DNA from: Burkholderiaceae bacterium | GTDB lineage: Bacteria > Pseudomonadota > Gammaproteobacteria > Burkholderiales > Burkholderiaceae | Assembly (NCBI GenBank): GCA_027486025.1 | Contig: JAIXPY010000048.1 | Location: 1 to 34,459 of the forward strand | Direction: 5' to 3' | DNA length: 34,459 nt | Notes under the pieces: generated by a model | What the model was told of the DNA's origin: nothing | Databases searched by the model: none | The model's input: only the letters and a program-made list of their open reading frames with translations | Translations under genes and position numbers: made by a program | Shown: one piece after another, positions 8,809 through 16,808 of the stretch | Position numbering within the stretch: position 1 is the first letter of the stretch | Layout of the letters: every line of letters begins with the position of its first letter

Positions 8809-9870
8809 ATGACCAATCTTAGCCATTTACCAATTCATCAGGCCGCGCAATTCATTGCAGACGTTTTCATTTCGAATGGCGTTCCGCCATTGGATGCGAA
8901 GACTGTGGCCCATCTGATGGTGCAGTCTGACCTAGCTGGAGCTGATGGACATGGCATTTTTAGGCTGCCTGCGTATGTTAAGCGGATTAAGGCGGGCGGT
9001 ATTAATCTGCATCCACATATTCGGGTAGAGCGCGAGCGTGGTGCTACTGCACTAATCAATGGTGACAATGGGCTTGGACATCTAGTGATGAATCAGGTCG
9101 TTGAGCTAGCTACTAAAAAATCCCGTGAGCACGGGGTATGTTGGATAGGCAGCCATCACGGAAATCATTCTGGGGCTGCCTCGGTCTATGTTCGAATGTT
9201 GGCGGAGCGTGGACTGGTTGGCATTTATATGGCGGTTGGCAATGCAAACCATATGGCTCCTTGGGGCGGCACCGATTTATTGCTTTCCACCAATCCGATT
9301 GCAATTGCAGTGCCAACGCAAAAAGGCCAGCCGATTGTTTTGCTGGATATGGCTACTACGGTTGCTGCCTATGGCAAGGTAAAGTTGGCGGCACAGCGTG
9401 GTGAGGCTATTCCTGAGGGCTGGATGATTGATCGTTCCGGTAAGCCAATATTAGATCCAGCGCGCGCAGGGGAGGGGTCCTTGCTCCCGATTGGTGACTA
9501 CAAAGGCTACGGTTTGGCTTTGATGATTAGCCTTCTTGCTGGAACCTTAAACGGAGCAGCGGTTGGAAAAGAGACGATTGACTTTAATGCATGCCACGAT
9601 GGTGTTACGAACACGGGCCAGGCATTAATTGCAGTCGATCCAGATGCATTTGGTGAGCGCGCTCTTTTTATTGAGCGGGTGTATGCCGTAGTTCGGGACA
9701 TTCAAGACTCCAACACCCTGCCTGGGGTTGATCGCATTCGGATTCCCGGAGAGGGCGCGGATACATCAATTTCAACACGCCAGCGTGATGGCATCCCCAT
9801 TTCAAGTGAGTTACTTAAAGCATTAAATGCATGTGCAGTTGAATGTGGCGTACCTGTTTTAAACCTGTAA
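8809..9870 (+). CDS. Ldh2-family (malate/L-lactate dehydrogenase type) oxidoreductase
   Basis: A 353-residue NAD(P)-dependent oxidoreductase of the Ldh2 family, unrelated to classical lactate dehydrogenase. Members oxidise or reduce 2-hydroxy/2-keto acids such as ureidoglycolate, sulfolactate or 2,3-diketo-L-gulonate. Signature segments are GADGHGIFRLPAYV near residues 44-57, SHHGNHSGAASVY (catalytic His region) and ATTVAAYGKV, followed by a conserved G-D-Y-K-G-Y-G-L-A. Length is typical (330-360). It starts 6 bases after the regulator and precedes the second Bug gene by 35 bases, so it belongs to the lactonase-regulator-dehydrogenase-binding-protein operon. Its substrate is probably the acid made by the lactonase or a product of the dehydratase (inference). 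Confidence 0.87.
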   Translation: MTNLSHLPIHQAAQFIADVFISNGVPPLDAKTVAHLMVQSDLAGADGHGIFRLPAYVKRIKAGGINLHPHIRVERERGATALINGDNGLGHLVMNQVVELATKKSREHGVCWIGSHHGNHSGAASVYVRMLAERGLVGIYMAVGNANHMAPWGGTDLLLSTNPIAIAVPTQKGQPIVLLDMATTVAAYGKVKLAAQRGEAIPEGWMIDRSGKPILDPARAGEGSLLPIGDYKGYGLALMISLLAGTLNGAAVGKETIDFNACHDGVTNTGQALIAVDPDAFGERALFIERVYAVVRDIQDSNTLPGVDRIRIPGEGADTSISTRQRDGIPISSELLKALNACAVECGVPVLNL

Positions 9871-9905
9871 ACCAAGAGCGTTATTACTACAATACGGAGA
9901 TAAAG

Positions 9906-10886
9906 ATGACCTTAAGAACGCGGTTAATTTGTAAGCTAATTGCTGCGGCAATGGTGGTGAGTGGGGCTGCAACCAGTGCAGTGGCCTCAATCTACCCAGA
10001 TAAGCCAATCAAAATGATGATTGGCTATGCCCCAGGTAGTTCAACGGATATCGTGGGCCGAATGATCGCAAATGACCTCAGTATTGCGCTCAAGCAGCCC
10101 ATTATTGTTGAGAACAGAGGCGGCGCAGCTGGCAGTATTGCTGCGGATGCAGTTGCCAAGAGCAATCCCGATGGTTACACCATTTTATTTGCTCAAAATG
10201 GGCTTGCTATTAATGTGGCTACAAATCCAAAACTACCCTTTAATGGCAGTAAAGACCTCATACCAGTTGTAGGAGTGGCCGCTACGCCGCACATATTGAT
10301 TGTTAACACCAATTCACCAGCAAAGTCAGTAGCAGATTTAATTGCGATGCTGAAGGCAAAGCCCGGGCAATTAAGTTTTGCCTCATCCGGAATTGGTAAT
10401 TCCGACCACATGGCGGGAGAGCTATTTTTATCACTGACAGGACTACAAGCAATCCATGTTCCATATAAAGGAGGTTCGCCAGCAGCAACCGACGTGGTTG
10501 GTGGGCAAATTGATTTCTACTTTGCGGGCATGCCGGTTGGCTTACCCCTGTACAAAGGCGATCGAGTGAGGGCATTGGCAGTTACCAGTAAGCAGCGCTT
10601 TCCTGGGGCGCCTGAACTACCAACCATTGTTGAATCAGGCGTAGTTGGTTATGAGCATACCCTCTGGCAGGGAATTTTTGCTCCAGCTGGTACCCCACGG
10701 GCGATTATTAATCAATTGAGTGCCTCCACTTTAAAAATAATGGAGTCGCCTGAACTTAAGGAGCGTTTTGTGAAGGCGGGCGTACAAATCGCTCCCCTGA
10801 ATCAAGCTCAATTTAGTGAACTGTATTTTGCAGACATTGATCGCTGGAAAAGGGTAATTGAAAAGACGAAGATTAAATTGGATTAA
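9906..10886 (+). CDS. Bug/TTT-family periplasmic solute-binding protein (copy 2)
   Basis: A 326-residue TctC/Bug protein. The ATG at 9906 is chosen because GGAG lies 6 bases upstream and a clean Sec signal peptide follows (basic TLRTRLICK, hydrophobic LIAAAMVVSGAAT, cleavage near AVASIYP). The open frame extends upstream to 9843 but that part overlaps the dehydrogenase. Mature motifs are YPDKPIKMMIGYAPGSSTDIV, PDGYTILFAQ and AIHVPYKGG. Compared with the usual VPFAAGG ligand loop this copy has GYAPGSS, so its ligand may differ from copies 1 and 3. Last gene of the operon, followed by an intrinsic terminator at 10913-10935. Confidence 0.92.
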   Translation: MTLRTRLICKLIAAAMVVSGAATSAVASIYPDKPIKMMIGYAPGSSTDIVGRMIANDLSIALKQPIIVENRGGAAGSIAADAVAKSNPDGYTILFAQNGLAINVATNPKLPFNGSKDLIPVVGVAATPHILIVNTNSPAKSVADLIAMLKAKPGQLSFASSGIGNSDHMAGELFLSLTGLQAIHVPYKGGSPAATDVVGGQIDFYFAGMPVGLPLYKGDRVRALAVTSKQRFPGAPELPTIVESGVVGYEHTLWQGIFAPAGTPRAIINQLSASTLKIMESPELKERFVKAGVQIAPLNQAQFSELYFADIDRWKRVIEKTKIKLD

Positions 10887-10912
10887 AACGCCAGACGCAG
10901 TATGGATAAGAA

Positions 10913-10935
10913 GGGGTGCTAATGCATCCCTTTTT
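10913..10935 (+). terminator. Rho-independent terminator after the SMP-30 operon
   Basis: GGGGTGC (10913-10919) pairs with GCATCCC (10924-10930) through one G-T wobble, with a TAAT loop and a TTTTT tract at 10931-10935. It lies 27 bases past the stop of the Bug gene and ends the lactonase operon. Confidence 0.78.
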
Positions 10936-11037
10936 CATGGGGCAATCACCCGATTCGCTTGGACTGCTTAAAAAGATGAAGAGGGCGTTCCAAAAAGAAT
11001 ATGATTGGTATATAAATCATGATCACATTGGCTTTTA

Positions 11038-12468
11038 ATGAGTAGCGTAAAAGAAGATGTAAAAGATACCGCACTGGGGGTACTTGAGGCTATACAAGAG
11101 CGGCGAGTCAGTTTCATTCAGTTTTTGCGTGAAACTTGGCCTTTGCTATTGTTGCTATTCGCTGGATTAATGCTGGTATGGTGGTTGGCAGATCCTCCTC
11201 CGCCAAAACGGATCTTAATGGCAACTGGCTCGGATGGCGGTTCCTATCAGATGTTGGCTAAAAAATACGTCGACTATTTTGCCAAAAAAGGCATCACTAT
11301 AGAGCTGGTTTCATCTCGCGGCGCCCAAGAAAACATCGCGCGGCTGAGCGATCGAAAAGATCCGGTTCAGGCGGCGTTTGTCCAGGCAGGCATTTATAAC
11401 CCAACTGGTATAGCCGGTATTTTATCGCTGGGCAGCGTTGCCTATGAGCCGATTTGGTTCTTCTACCGAGGGTCGGATCTGGAGATTTCCAAGTTTCATT
11501 TTCAGGGCGAACGTTTAAAAAAACTCTTGAGCATGAAAACCTCGATCGGGGAGGTGGGGAGCGGAACCCATAGTCAGGCACTTCATATTTTGAAAGCGGC
11601 TGGTTTGGAGCAATATATCCCTCAATTTCTGACGCTACCATCGACCGATGGAGTCAATGCGTTATTACGCGGTGAGATTGATGTGATTTTTTTGGTTGAT
11701 CAACTCGAGTCCCCCAATGTTCAAAAATTACTTAGTGAACCTGGGTTGAATTTAATTGGCTTTGGCCGTGCCGAAGCCTATACCCGCATACTGCCTTACC
11801 TCGAAATTCTGACGGTACCAATGGCCGGATTCAGCTTGGTACGTGATTTTCCGCCAGAGCCCATCCAGTTGTTAACCACCACTACGCAGCTATTGGTCGA
11901 TGACCGAATGCATCCTGCCCTGCAGTACCTATTTTTAGAGGCAGCTGAAGCAATCAATGGTAAGCAAACTTTCTTTGCTAAACGCGGGGAGTTTCCTTTG
12001 TTTAATCATTCCGCATTTCCAGAGAGTGAAGTGGCCTCGCGTTTTCAAAAGAGCGGCGTACCACCCATCATGAATTACCTGCCATTTTGGCTGGCTGAAT
12101 TTGTGCATCGCATGTTCATCTTGATTGTTCCATTTTTAGCATTTGCCTATCCAATCCTGTCTGCGTTACCCAATTACCGATACAAGCGCGTGCAGATGCG
12201 GATTAATAAAATATATGGAGCCCTGTGGGCTTTTGAGCAAGAGCTAGCGACTGGGTTTGATGCCGGCCAATGCGATGCATACATTAATAAGGTTAATCAA
12301 TTAGAAGCAGAGGCACTAACTTTTAAGGTGCCAAAAAAAATGGCTAGTGACTACTACGCCCTAAGAGCCAGTATTGATTACGTACGTAACTGCTTATCAA
12401 GGGGTGAGCGACCCTATCAGTTTGAACCTCAAGAGCGTTTATCATCGGCAGTTGATCAAGCGCTCTGA
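11038..12468 (+). CDS. TAXI-family TRAP-type solute receptor with two membrane anchors
   Basis: A 476-residue protein with a TAXI (TRAP-associated extracytoplasmic immunogenic) binding domain. A 33-residue N-terminal tail precedes a hydrophobic anchor at 34-50. The binding domain follows (about 57-345), starting ILMATGSDGGSYQMLAKKY and containing the TAXI signature around G-E-V-G-S-G-T-H-S-Q (171-180). A second hydrophobic helix is at about 357-378, followed by a roughly 98-residue charged, helical, probably cytoplasmic tail. Secreted TAXI receptors are near 320 residues and lack the second helix and tail, so this is the longer bitopic form. No TRAP membrane subunit is nearby. Transport or signalling are both possible. 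It ends 4 bases before the convergent tautomerase stop. The ribosome site is not obvious. Confidence 0.85.
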   Translation: MSSVKEDVKDTALGVLEAIQERRVSFIQFLRETWPLLLLLFAGLMLVWWLADPPPPKRILMATGSDGGSYQMLAKKYVDYFAKKGITIELVSSRGAQENIARLSDRKDPVQAAFVQAGIYNPTGIAGILSLGSVAYEPIWFFYRGSDLEISKFHFQGERLKKLLSMKTSIGEVGSGTHSQALHILKAAGLEQYIPQFLTLPSTDGVNALLRGEIDVIFLVDQLESPNVQKLLSEPGLNLIGFGRAEAYTRILPYLEILTVPMAGFSLVRDFPPEPIQLLTTTTQLLVDDRMHPALQYLFLEAAEAINGKQTFFAKRGEFPLFNHSAFPESEVASRFQKSGVPPIMNYLPFWLAEFVHRMFILIVPFLAFAYPILSALPNYRYKRVQMRINKIYGALWAFEQELATGFDAGQCDAYINKVNQLEAEALTFKVPKKMASDYYALRASIDYVRNCLSRGERPYQFEPQERLSSAVDQAL

Positions 12469-12472
12469 TGCG

Positions 12473-12661
12473 TTATGTTTTATCGGACCAGAGCGTGCCA
12501 TCAGTAGCCCAGTTCTCTTTTATTACGTCAGTGATGATGATGTCAACGGAGCTCGCTGAACAGCCCAGGGTTTCACAGGTAACACGAGTGACTTCCGCAA
12601 CGAGTTGGCGTTTTTGTTCTACGGTACGGCCAGCAAACATTTGAATATTGAATGTAGGCAT
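12473..12661 (-). CDS. 4-oxalocrotonate tautomerase family protein
   Basis: A 62-residue tautomerase-superfamily subunit, the usual size for the hexameric 4-OT type. After removal of the initiator Met the N-terminus is Pro (MPTFNIQMF), the catalytic base of the superfamily, and the basic residues R12 and K17/R18 follow in the AGRTVEQKRQL helix. Such enzymes interconvert enol and keto acids. GGAG 6 bases before the ATG supports the start. The gene lies 18 bases downstream of the class II aldolase gene on the same strand, so the two form a small operon; a keto-acid product of the neighbour could be its substrate (inference). Confidence 0.88.
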   Translation of the reverse strand: MPTFNIQMFAGRTVEQKRQLVAEVTRVTCETLGCSASSVDIIITDVIKENWATDGTLWSDKT

Positions 12662-12679
12662 TGCATTCTCCGTCTTAAG

Positions 12680-13420
12680 TTAGGTTTTGTAATTGGGGTT
12701 GATGCGATCTAATTTTCGCAGCAATGCCGACCATTCTAAGATACCTTCTTCTGCGCCAGCATCGTGAAGATCGGCTGCTGCCTTTGTAATAATTGCGGGC
12801 TCGGGCGTGATTAGATTGGGGCTACTTAATGCCGCCACCTGAATTTCACACGCCTTAATGAGGGTTGCCATCACCACATACGCTTCCGCAATCGTACGGC
12901 CTACCGTGAGCGTGCCATGGTTGCGTAATAGCATGGCAGGATGACTTCCGAGGTTGGAAACTAAACGCGCTCCTTCGGATTTCGTCAGCGCCAGTCCTTC
13001 ATAATCATGATAGCCGAGGTGCCCCATAAAACGCATGGCGTGCTGCGATAAAGGCAAAAGCCCATCGCGCTGAGCGGAGACGGCGATGCCGGCAGTATTA
13101 TGCAAGTGCATAACGCAATGTGCATCAGGCCGAGCCCGGTGGATAGCGCCATGAATAGCAAAGCCGGTCGGGTTCACCATGCCAGATTGACCAGGAAGTA
13201 ATTCCCCTTGCACATTGACTTTGAGCAAACTGGAGGCCGTAATCTCGTCAAACTGCATCCCAAATGGATTAATCAGATAGTGATCGGGCTCCCCTGGAAT
13301 GGTTGCCGAAATATGCGTATAAATCAGATCATCCCACTGATTAAGTGCGCACAGGCGATAGCATGCAGCTAAATGAGTGCGGACTATCTGCTCAGAGTTA
13401 AAGGCTTGATCAAGTGACAT
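12680..13420 (-). CDS. Class II aldolase/adducin family protein
   Basis: A 246-residue cytoplasmic protein of the class II aldolase/adducin domain, the fold of fuculose/ribulose-phosphate aldolases and epimerases and of several decarboxylases. The zinc-binding histidines are present: H-L-H-N-T-A in the HCVMHLHNTAG segment, and the later His in L-L-R-N-H-G-T-L-T-V-G. Many Burkholderiales proteins annotated this way act on non-phosphorylated hydroxy acids, and the substrate is not deducible. It is transcribed with the tautomerase downstream and divergently from the DUF3422 gene. No clear ribosome site precedes the ATG at 13420. Confidence 0.87.
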   Translation of the reverse strand: MSLDQAFNSEQIVRTHLAACYRLCALNQWDDLIYTHISATIPGEPDHYLINPFGMQFDEITASSLLKVNVQGELLPGQSGMVNPTGFAIHGAIHRARPDAHCVMHLHNTAGIAVSAQRDGLLPLSQHAMRFMGHLGYHDYEGLALTKSEGARLVSNLGSHPAMLLRNHGTLTVGRTIAEAYVVMATLIKACEIQVAALSSPNLITPEPAIITKAAADLHDAGAEEGILEWSALLRKLDRINPNYKT

Positions 13421-13559
13421 ATGGCTTTTGGGTCTTGAGGGGCAAATGAAGTTCTATTCTATAGGGCTGCCTTATTTTGCCGCCCGAAGCTGCTTTTGGG
13501 CCAAAATTTAGCGGTATCATTTGAGAATTCAATATGAACATGAACGGGATGTGCGCAAC

Positions 13560-14915
13560 ATGAAACCCTATGATCACCCCTTACGGCAGGTACTGCACGA
13601 AGAAGTGCATTCTAGGCCGCCTGTTGCGCAGTGGCCGAAAGAACGTATTTTGTCGCAGGCATTCTTACTGGATGCCGAGTCACGTCAGTTGCAAATCAAT
13701 TGGATTGAATGCCTCTCTAAAGCCTTTCAAAGCAAAGGCAATGCGAGCCAAGATCACTTCTTTCGATCGATCGAATTATCTGCTGCTCCTGAGCGCATCA
13801 TCATTAAGTGGGAGCTGCATGGCGAGTTTGCGACCATTGCTGCGATTGTTCAGCAAAGTACTCCAGTAGATAAGCCCCTCATCCAAACACGCCACGCCAT
13901 TTTGGATCGCCTCAATGCGGTATTAAACAAAATGGCTTGCCCATCAATTGAGGCGGCGGGCGGCCAGCGGATTGCAGCAATTGATATTGCGTTTGAGGAC
14001 CGCAGCCTATTTAATGATGCAGAAGAAGTCTCTGCTATTTTTAATGGCAATACGCTGCTGGGCAGCTACATTATGGCGAATCGGCAGGCGCAGCTTTGGA
14101 CTGACCTCAACTTAAATGAAGATGGATTTATTTCGTATTACGTGCCGCACAATACCTTAGGCTCGCGTCAAGCGGGCCGGGTAGCGCGCCGTATTACAGA
14201 AGTCGAAACCTACCGCATGGCAGCGATGCTCGCCTTCCCAGTAGCCAAGGGACTGTCCTTGCCCCTACGTAACGCCGAGTCGGATTTGGCGCAGATGTCG
14301 AAAGAAATTGCCCTGTTGCAAACGGACACGGGTATTCAGCTCAAAAAGAACGGTGAATTTTTAGCGGAACTCTCTCAGCTCGCATCGAAGACGGAACAAT
14401 GGATTTCCGAGTTTGGTCTGCGCTTTACCGCTGCAGAAGCCTACAGTCAGCTCGTTAATAAAAATCTAGCCGAGCTTCATGAAGAAGCAATTCCAGGTAT
14501 CCAGACTTTGGTTGAGTTCATGGATCGGCGCTTTCAGCCGGCTATGGGTACCTGCTTATGGACCCAGCGCCGCCTCAAAGAGTTATCCGATCGCGTGTCC
14601 AGAACAACCCAAACCCTACGCACACGAATTGAGTTTGTGAATGAAGAGCAAACACAGGCTTTGTTAGCCAGCATGGATAAGCGGGCAAAACTGCAATTAC
14701 GTATGCAAGAGACAGTCGATAGCTTATCGGTACTGGTTTTGACCTATTACTTGGTTGGTCTTCTGTTCTATGTGGCTAAAGGCGGCAAAGAAGCGGGCCT
14801 GCCGATTTATCCTGAGATTACCGCGGCCATTGCTGCACCGATTGTGGCTGCAGCATTCTTTGTTATTAGTAAACGCCGCCGGGCGCGCAATGCGCGTAAT
14901 GCCATTTCATCTTAG
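13560..14915 (+). CDS. DUF3422 family membrane-anchored protein
   Basis: A 451-residue protein of the uncharacterised DUF3422 family, widespread in proteobacteria. It begins YDHPLRQVLHEEVHSRPP, the conserved family N-terminus. The middle is a soluble alpha/beta domain, residues from about 245 to 380 are predicted helical or coiled coil (repeated Glu/Leu/Gln stretches such as SELAQMSKEIALLQTD-like sequence), and the C-terminus carries two hydrophobic helices (VLVLTYYLVGLLFYVA and AAIAAPIVAAAFFVI) ending in the basic tail SKRRRARNAR. An upstream in-frame TTG at 13521 is possible, but the ATG at 13560 fits the family N-terminus and has GGGA 10 bases upstream. Function is unknown; topology suggests tail anchoring to the inner membrane. 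It shares the terminator at 14932-14967 with fccB. Confidence 0.87.
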   Translation: MKPYDHPLRQVLHEEVHSRPPVAQWPKERILSQAFLLDAESRQLQINWIECLSKAFQSKGNASQDHFFRSIELSAAPERIIIKWELHGEFATIAAIVQQSTPVDKPLIQTRHAILDRLNAVLNKMACPSIEAAGGQRIAAIDIAFEDRSLFNDAEEVSAIFNGNTLLGSYIMANRQAQLWTDLNLNEDGFISYYVPHNTLGSRQAGRVARRITEVETYRMAAMLAFPVAKGLSLPLRNAESDLAQMSKEIALLQTDTGIQLKKNGEFLAELSQLASKTEQWISEFGLRFTAAEAYSQLVNKNLAELHEEAIPGIQTLVEFMDRRFQPAMGTCLWTQRRLKELSDRVSRTTQTLRTRIEFVNEEQTQALLASMDKRAKLQLRMQETVDSLSVLVLTYYLVGLLFYVAKGGKEAGLPIYPEITAAIAAPIVAAAFFVISKRRRARNARNAISS

Positions 14916-14931
14916 GGCATTGAATGCGGAA

Positions 14932-14967
14932 TAAAAAAAGGAGCTTACGAATAAGCTCCTTTTTTTT
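14932..14967. terminator. Bidirectional Rho-independent terminator between DUF3422 gene and fccB
   Basis: GGAGCTTA at 14940-14947 pairs perfectly with TAAGCTCC at 14952-14959 across a CGAA loop. An A-tract lies to the left and an eight-T tract (14960-14967) to the right, so the hairpin works in both directions for the two convergent genes. Confidence 0.92.
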
Positions 14968-14997
14968 ACGTCCGGCGTAGTGCCGTTTAAAATGCTA

Positions 14998-16275
14998 CTA
15001 CGCTAAGCTATCGGCCCAAATATTGCGAGCCCAACCCCAGGCATACACACCTTCAAGGGTAGTTGGCCCTGGTGATAGGCCGCCCGAACCTGCAACGGTT
15101 TTAAAGGTTTTTTCAGCAGCGACGTACTGGTGCACACTGGCAACGTGTACTACTTCGCGGGCATTCACAAAGCTGTAGCAGGTGTTGGTCAGCATCGGTG
15201 CTGGATTGACTTCCCAGCCGCTCAGCTCAGCAACAATAGCTGCCGCTGTTACCTTGGCATGGGAGTTAGCCATGTGACCAGACTTGGGCATGAGCGGCGC
15301 AATTTGAATTGCATCACCAATCACGTGCACATTCTTCGCGGCGGTTGATTCAAAGTTAATGTAGTTCACATTAGCCCAGCGCCCGTTGGAGTTGGCAATC
15401 CCAGATTTAACAGCAATATCTCCGGCACGCATCGCAGGCAGGATATTTAATACATCGGCTTTCACGTCGTCTTGCACATCGAACTTGATGGTTTTAGTCT
15501 TCGCATCGACTGCGACGGCATTGTGCTTAGGACGATATTCGATCATGCCAGGATACTGTTCAGCCCAAACCTTTTTAAAGAGACCGCCTTTGGAGATTAC
15601 ATCTTGATTGGCATCCAAAATCAAGACTTTACCTGTGGGGTTATTGGCCTTCAGGTAGGAAGCCACCTGGCAAGCGCGCTCGTACGGTCCAGGAGGGCAG
15701 CGATAGGGCGCCTCAGGAATGGTAATTGCAAATACGCCACCTTGGCGCATCGCCGCGATTTGATTGTGCAAAGCCACGGTCTCAGGACCGGCTTTCCAGG
15801 CTTGTAAAGTTACGCCAGCTTGATTGGCCTGCGCTAAACCTTGAATGCTGTCCATCATCAGGCCAATACCAGGTGACAGAACCACCTTGTCAAAGCGCAT
15901 GGATTTACCGGAGGCCAATTGTACGGTTTGCTTGGCCGCATCAATATTCACCACGCTATCTTTGATGATCTTAATGCCATGGCGTTTGCTCAGGCCATCA
16001 TAGGAAACCGTTAACTCCGATAGCTTGCGCGATCCGCCAACCACCAGATTCGACATAGGGCAGGAGATAAATTCAGGATTGGGCTCAATGATGGTGACGC
16101 GTGCGGTGTTGTTGGAGAGGAGGCGCAGGTATTTCGCAGCGGTAGCGCCACCGTAACCGCCACCAATCACCAGGATCTCGGCTTTTTGTAAATTGGCTGC
16201 ACGGGCAGGGCCGGATAAGCCGGTCAATAAACCCAGGGCCGCAGCACTTTGGCCCATAAAAATTCGACGATTCAT
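14998..16275 (-). CDS. fccB: Flavocytochrome c sulfide dehydrogenase, flavoprotein subunit
   Basis: A 425-residue periplasmic FAD protein that oxidises sulfide to sulfur or polysulfide and passes electrons to its cytochrome c partner. MNRRIFMGQSAAALGLL is a twin-arginine signal, cleaved near ARAAN. The FAD-binding motif EILVIGGGYGGATAAK follows. The two redox cysteines of the family are visible in the segments PYRCPPGPY and TNTCYSFV, and GDAIQIAPLMPKSGHMAN is the second FAD contact. The start is set at the ATG at 16275, which has AAGGAG exactly 6 bases upstream; another ATG at 16281 abuts that ribosome site, and a TTG at 16311 lies inside the cytochrome gene. It follows the cytochrome gene by 10 bases in one operon. 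Confidence 0.9.
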   Translation of the reverse strand: MNRRIFMGQSAAALGLLTGLSGPARAANLQKAEILVIGGGYGGATAAKYLRLLSNNTARVTIIEPNPEFISCPMSNLVVGGSRKLSELTVSYDGLSKRHGIKIIKDSVVNIDAAKQTVQLASGKSMRFDKVVLSPGIGLMMDSIQGLAQANQAGVTLQAWKAGPETVALHNQIAAMRQGGVFAITIPEAPYRCPPGPYERACQVASYLKANNPTGKVLILDANQDVISKGGLFKKVWAEQYPGMIEYRPKHNAVAVDAKTKTIKFDVQDDVKADVLNILPAMRAGDIAVKSGIANSNGRWANVNYINFESTAAKNVHVIGDAIQIAPLMPKSGHMANSHAKVTAAAIVAELSGWEVNPAPMLTNTCYSFVNAREVVHVASVHQYVAAEKTFKTVAGSGGLSPGPTTLEGVYAWGWARNIWADSLA

Positions 16276-16285
16276 AGTCATCTCC

Positions 16286-16618
16286 TTATTTCTTGCCAAG
16301 CTGGTTGGCAATGATTTGTAGTTGTTCGTCGCTGTAACCTTTAGCTAATTGCGGCATGATCGTGCCTTCGCGCGCGCCGGATTTATACGCTTTCAAGCTG
16401 GCAAGTATCTGCTCGCTGGATTGGTTATTAATCAGCGGCATACCTGCTTCCGGAACGCCTTTGCCATCCGTGCCGTGGCAGTTTGCGCAGGTTGCTGCAA
16501 GGCTGCGATGGTATAGCTTGGTAGCGTCGGCATTTTGCGCGGCAGCGAATAGGCTGACCTGCGATAAGCCTAAAAAGACCGTAAGTCCTAAGCTTAGTTT
16601 GCGTAGGGTAATGTGCAT
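16286..16618 (-). CDS. fccA: Class I c-type cytochrome, cytochrome subunit of flavocytochrome c
   Basis: A 110-residue monohaem cytochrome c. A Sec signal peptide (RKLSLGLTVFLGLSQVSLFAAA) is followed by the haem site CANCH (C44, C47, H48) and the axial methionine M88 in TIMPQLAKGY. Partners of FccB may carry one or two haems; this is the one-haem form. The ATG at 16618 is preferred because GGAGAG lies 7 bases before it; an earlier ATG at 16633 overlaps that site. It is the first gene of the fccA-fccB operon, with its promoter in the 16634-16808 gap. Confidence 0.88.
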   Translation of the reverse strand: MHITLRKLSLGLTVFLGLSQVSLFAAAQNADATKLYHRSLAATCANCHGTDGKGVPEAGMPLINNQSSEQILASLKAYKSGAREGTIMPQLAKGYSDEQLQIIANQLGKK

Positions 16619-16633
16619 TTGAATGCTCTCCAT

Positions 16634-16808
16634 TAGTAATGATTAAAACAACTGCTCTTTCTATCTAGATTGCTATCTTAGTAGTAATTTCGGGATAAAA
16701 ACGCTTCCCATAGACTGTTTTTTTATATTGTTGCAACTAATTAATCTAAGCGCCTGCAGGTTTACCCTAATTTATAGGGGATTTTCCTAAGCCTTATAAA
16801 ATAGTGAG
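16634..16808. promoter_or_regulatory. Divergent intergenic region between fccA and the glycosyltransferase operon
   Basis: A 175-base AT-rich gap. It contains the perfect 8-bp palindrome GTTGCAAC (16730-16737) and the interrupted repeat CCCTA/TAGGG (16765-16769/16775-16779), either of which could be an operator but both of which are short. A -10-like TAAAAT (16797-16802) lies 6 bases before the ATG at 16809 with no good -35 partner. Confidence 0.35.

Noticed and set aside
9138-9404. Small plus-strand frames overlapping the Ldh2 gene
   Set aside because: Out-of-frame shadows rich in Trp and Cys; the Ldh2 frame has the family motifs across this stretch.
16765-16779. CCCTA/TAGGG repeat as a defined operator
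   Set aside because: Five-base arms in an AT-rich gap are expected by chance and no matching regulator is encoded nearby.
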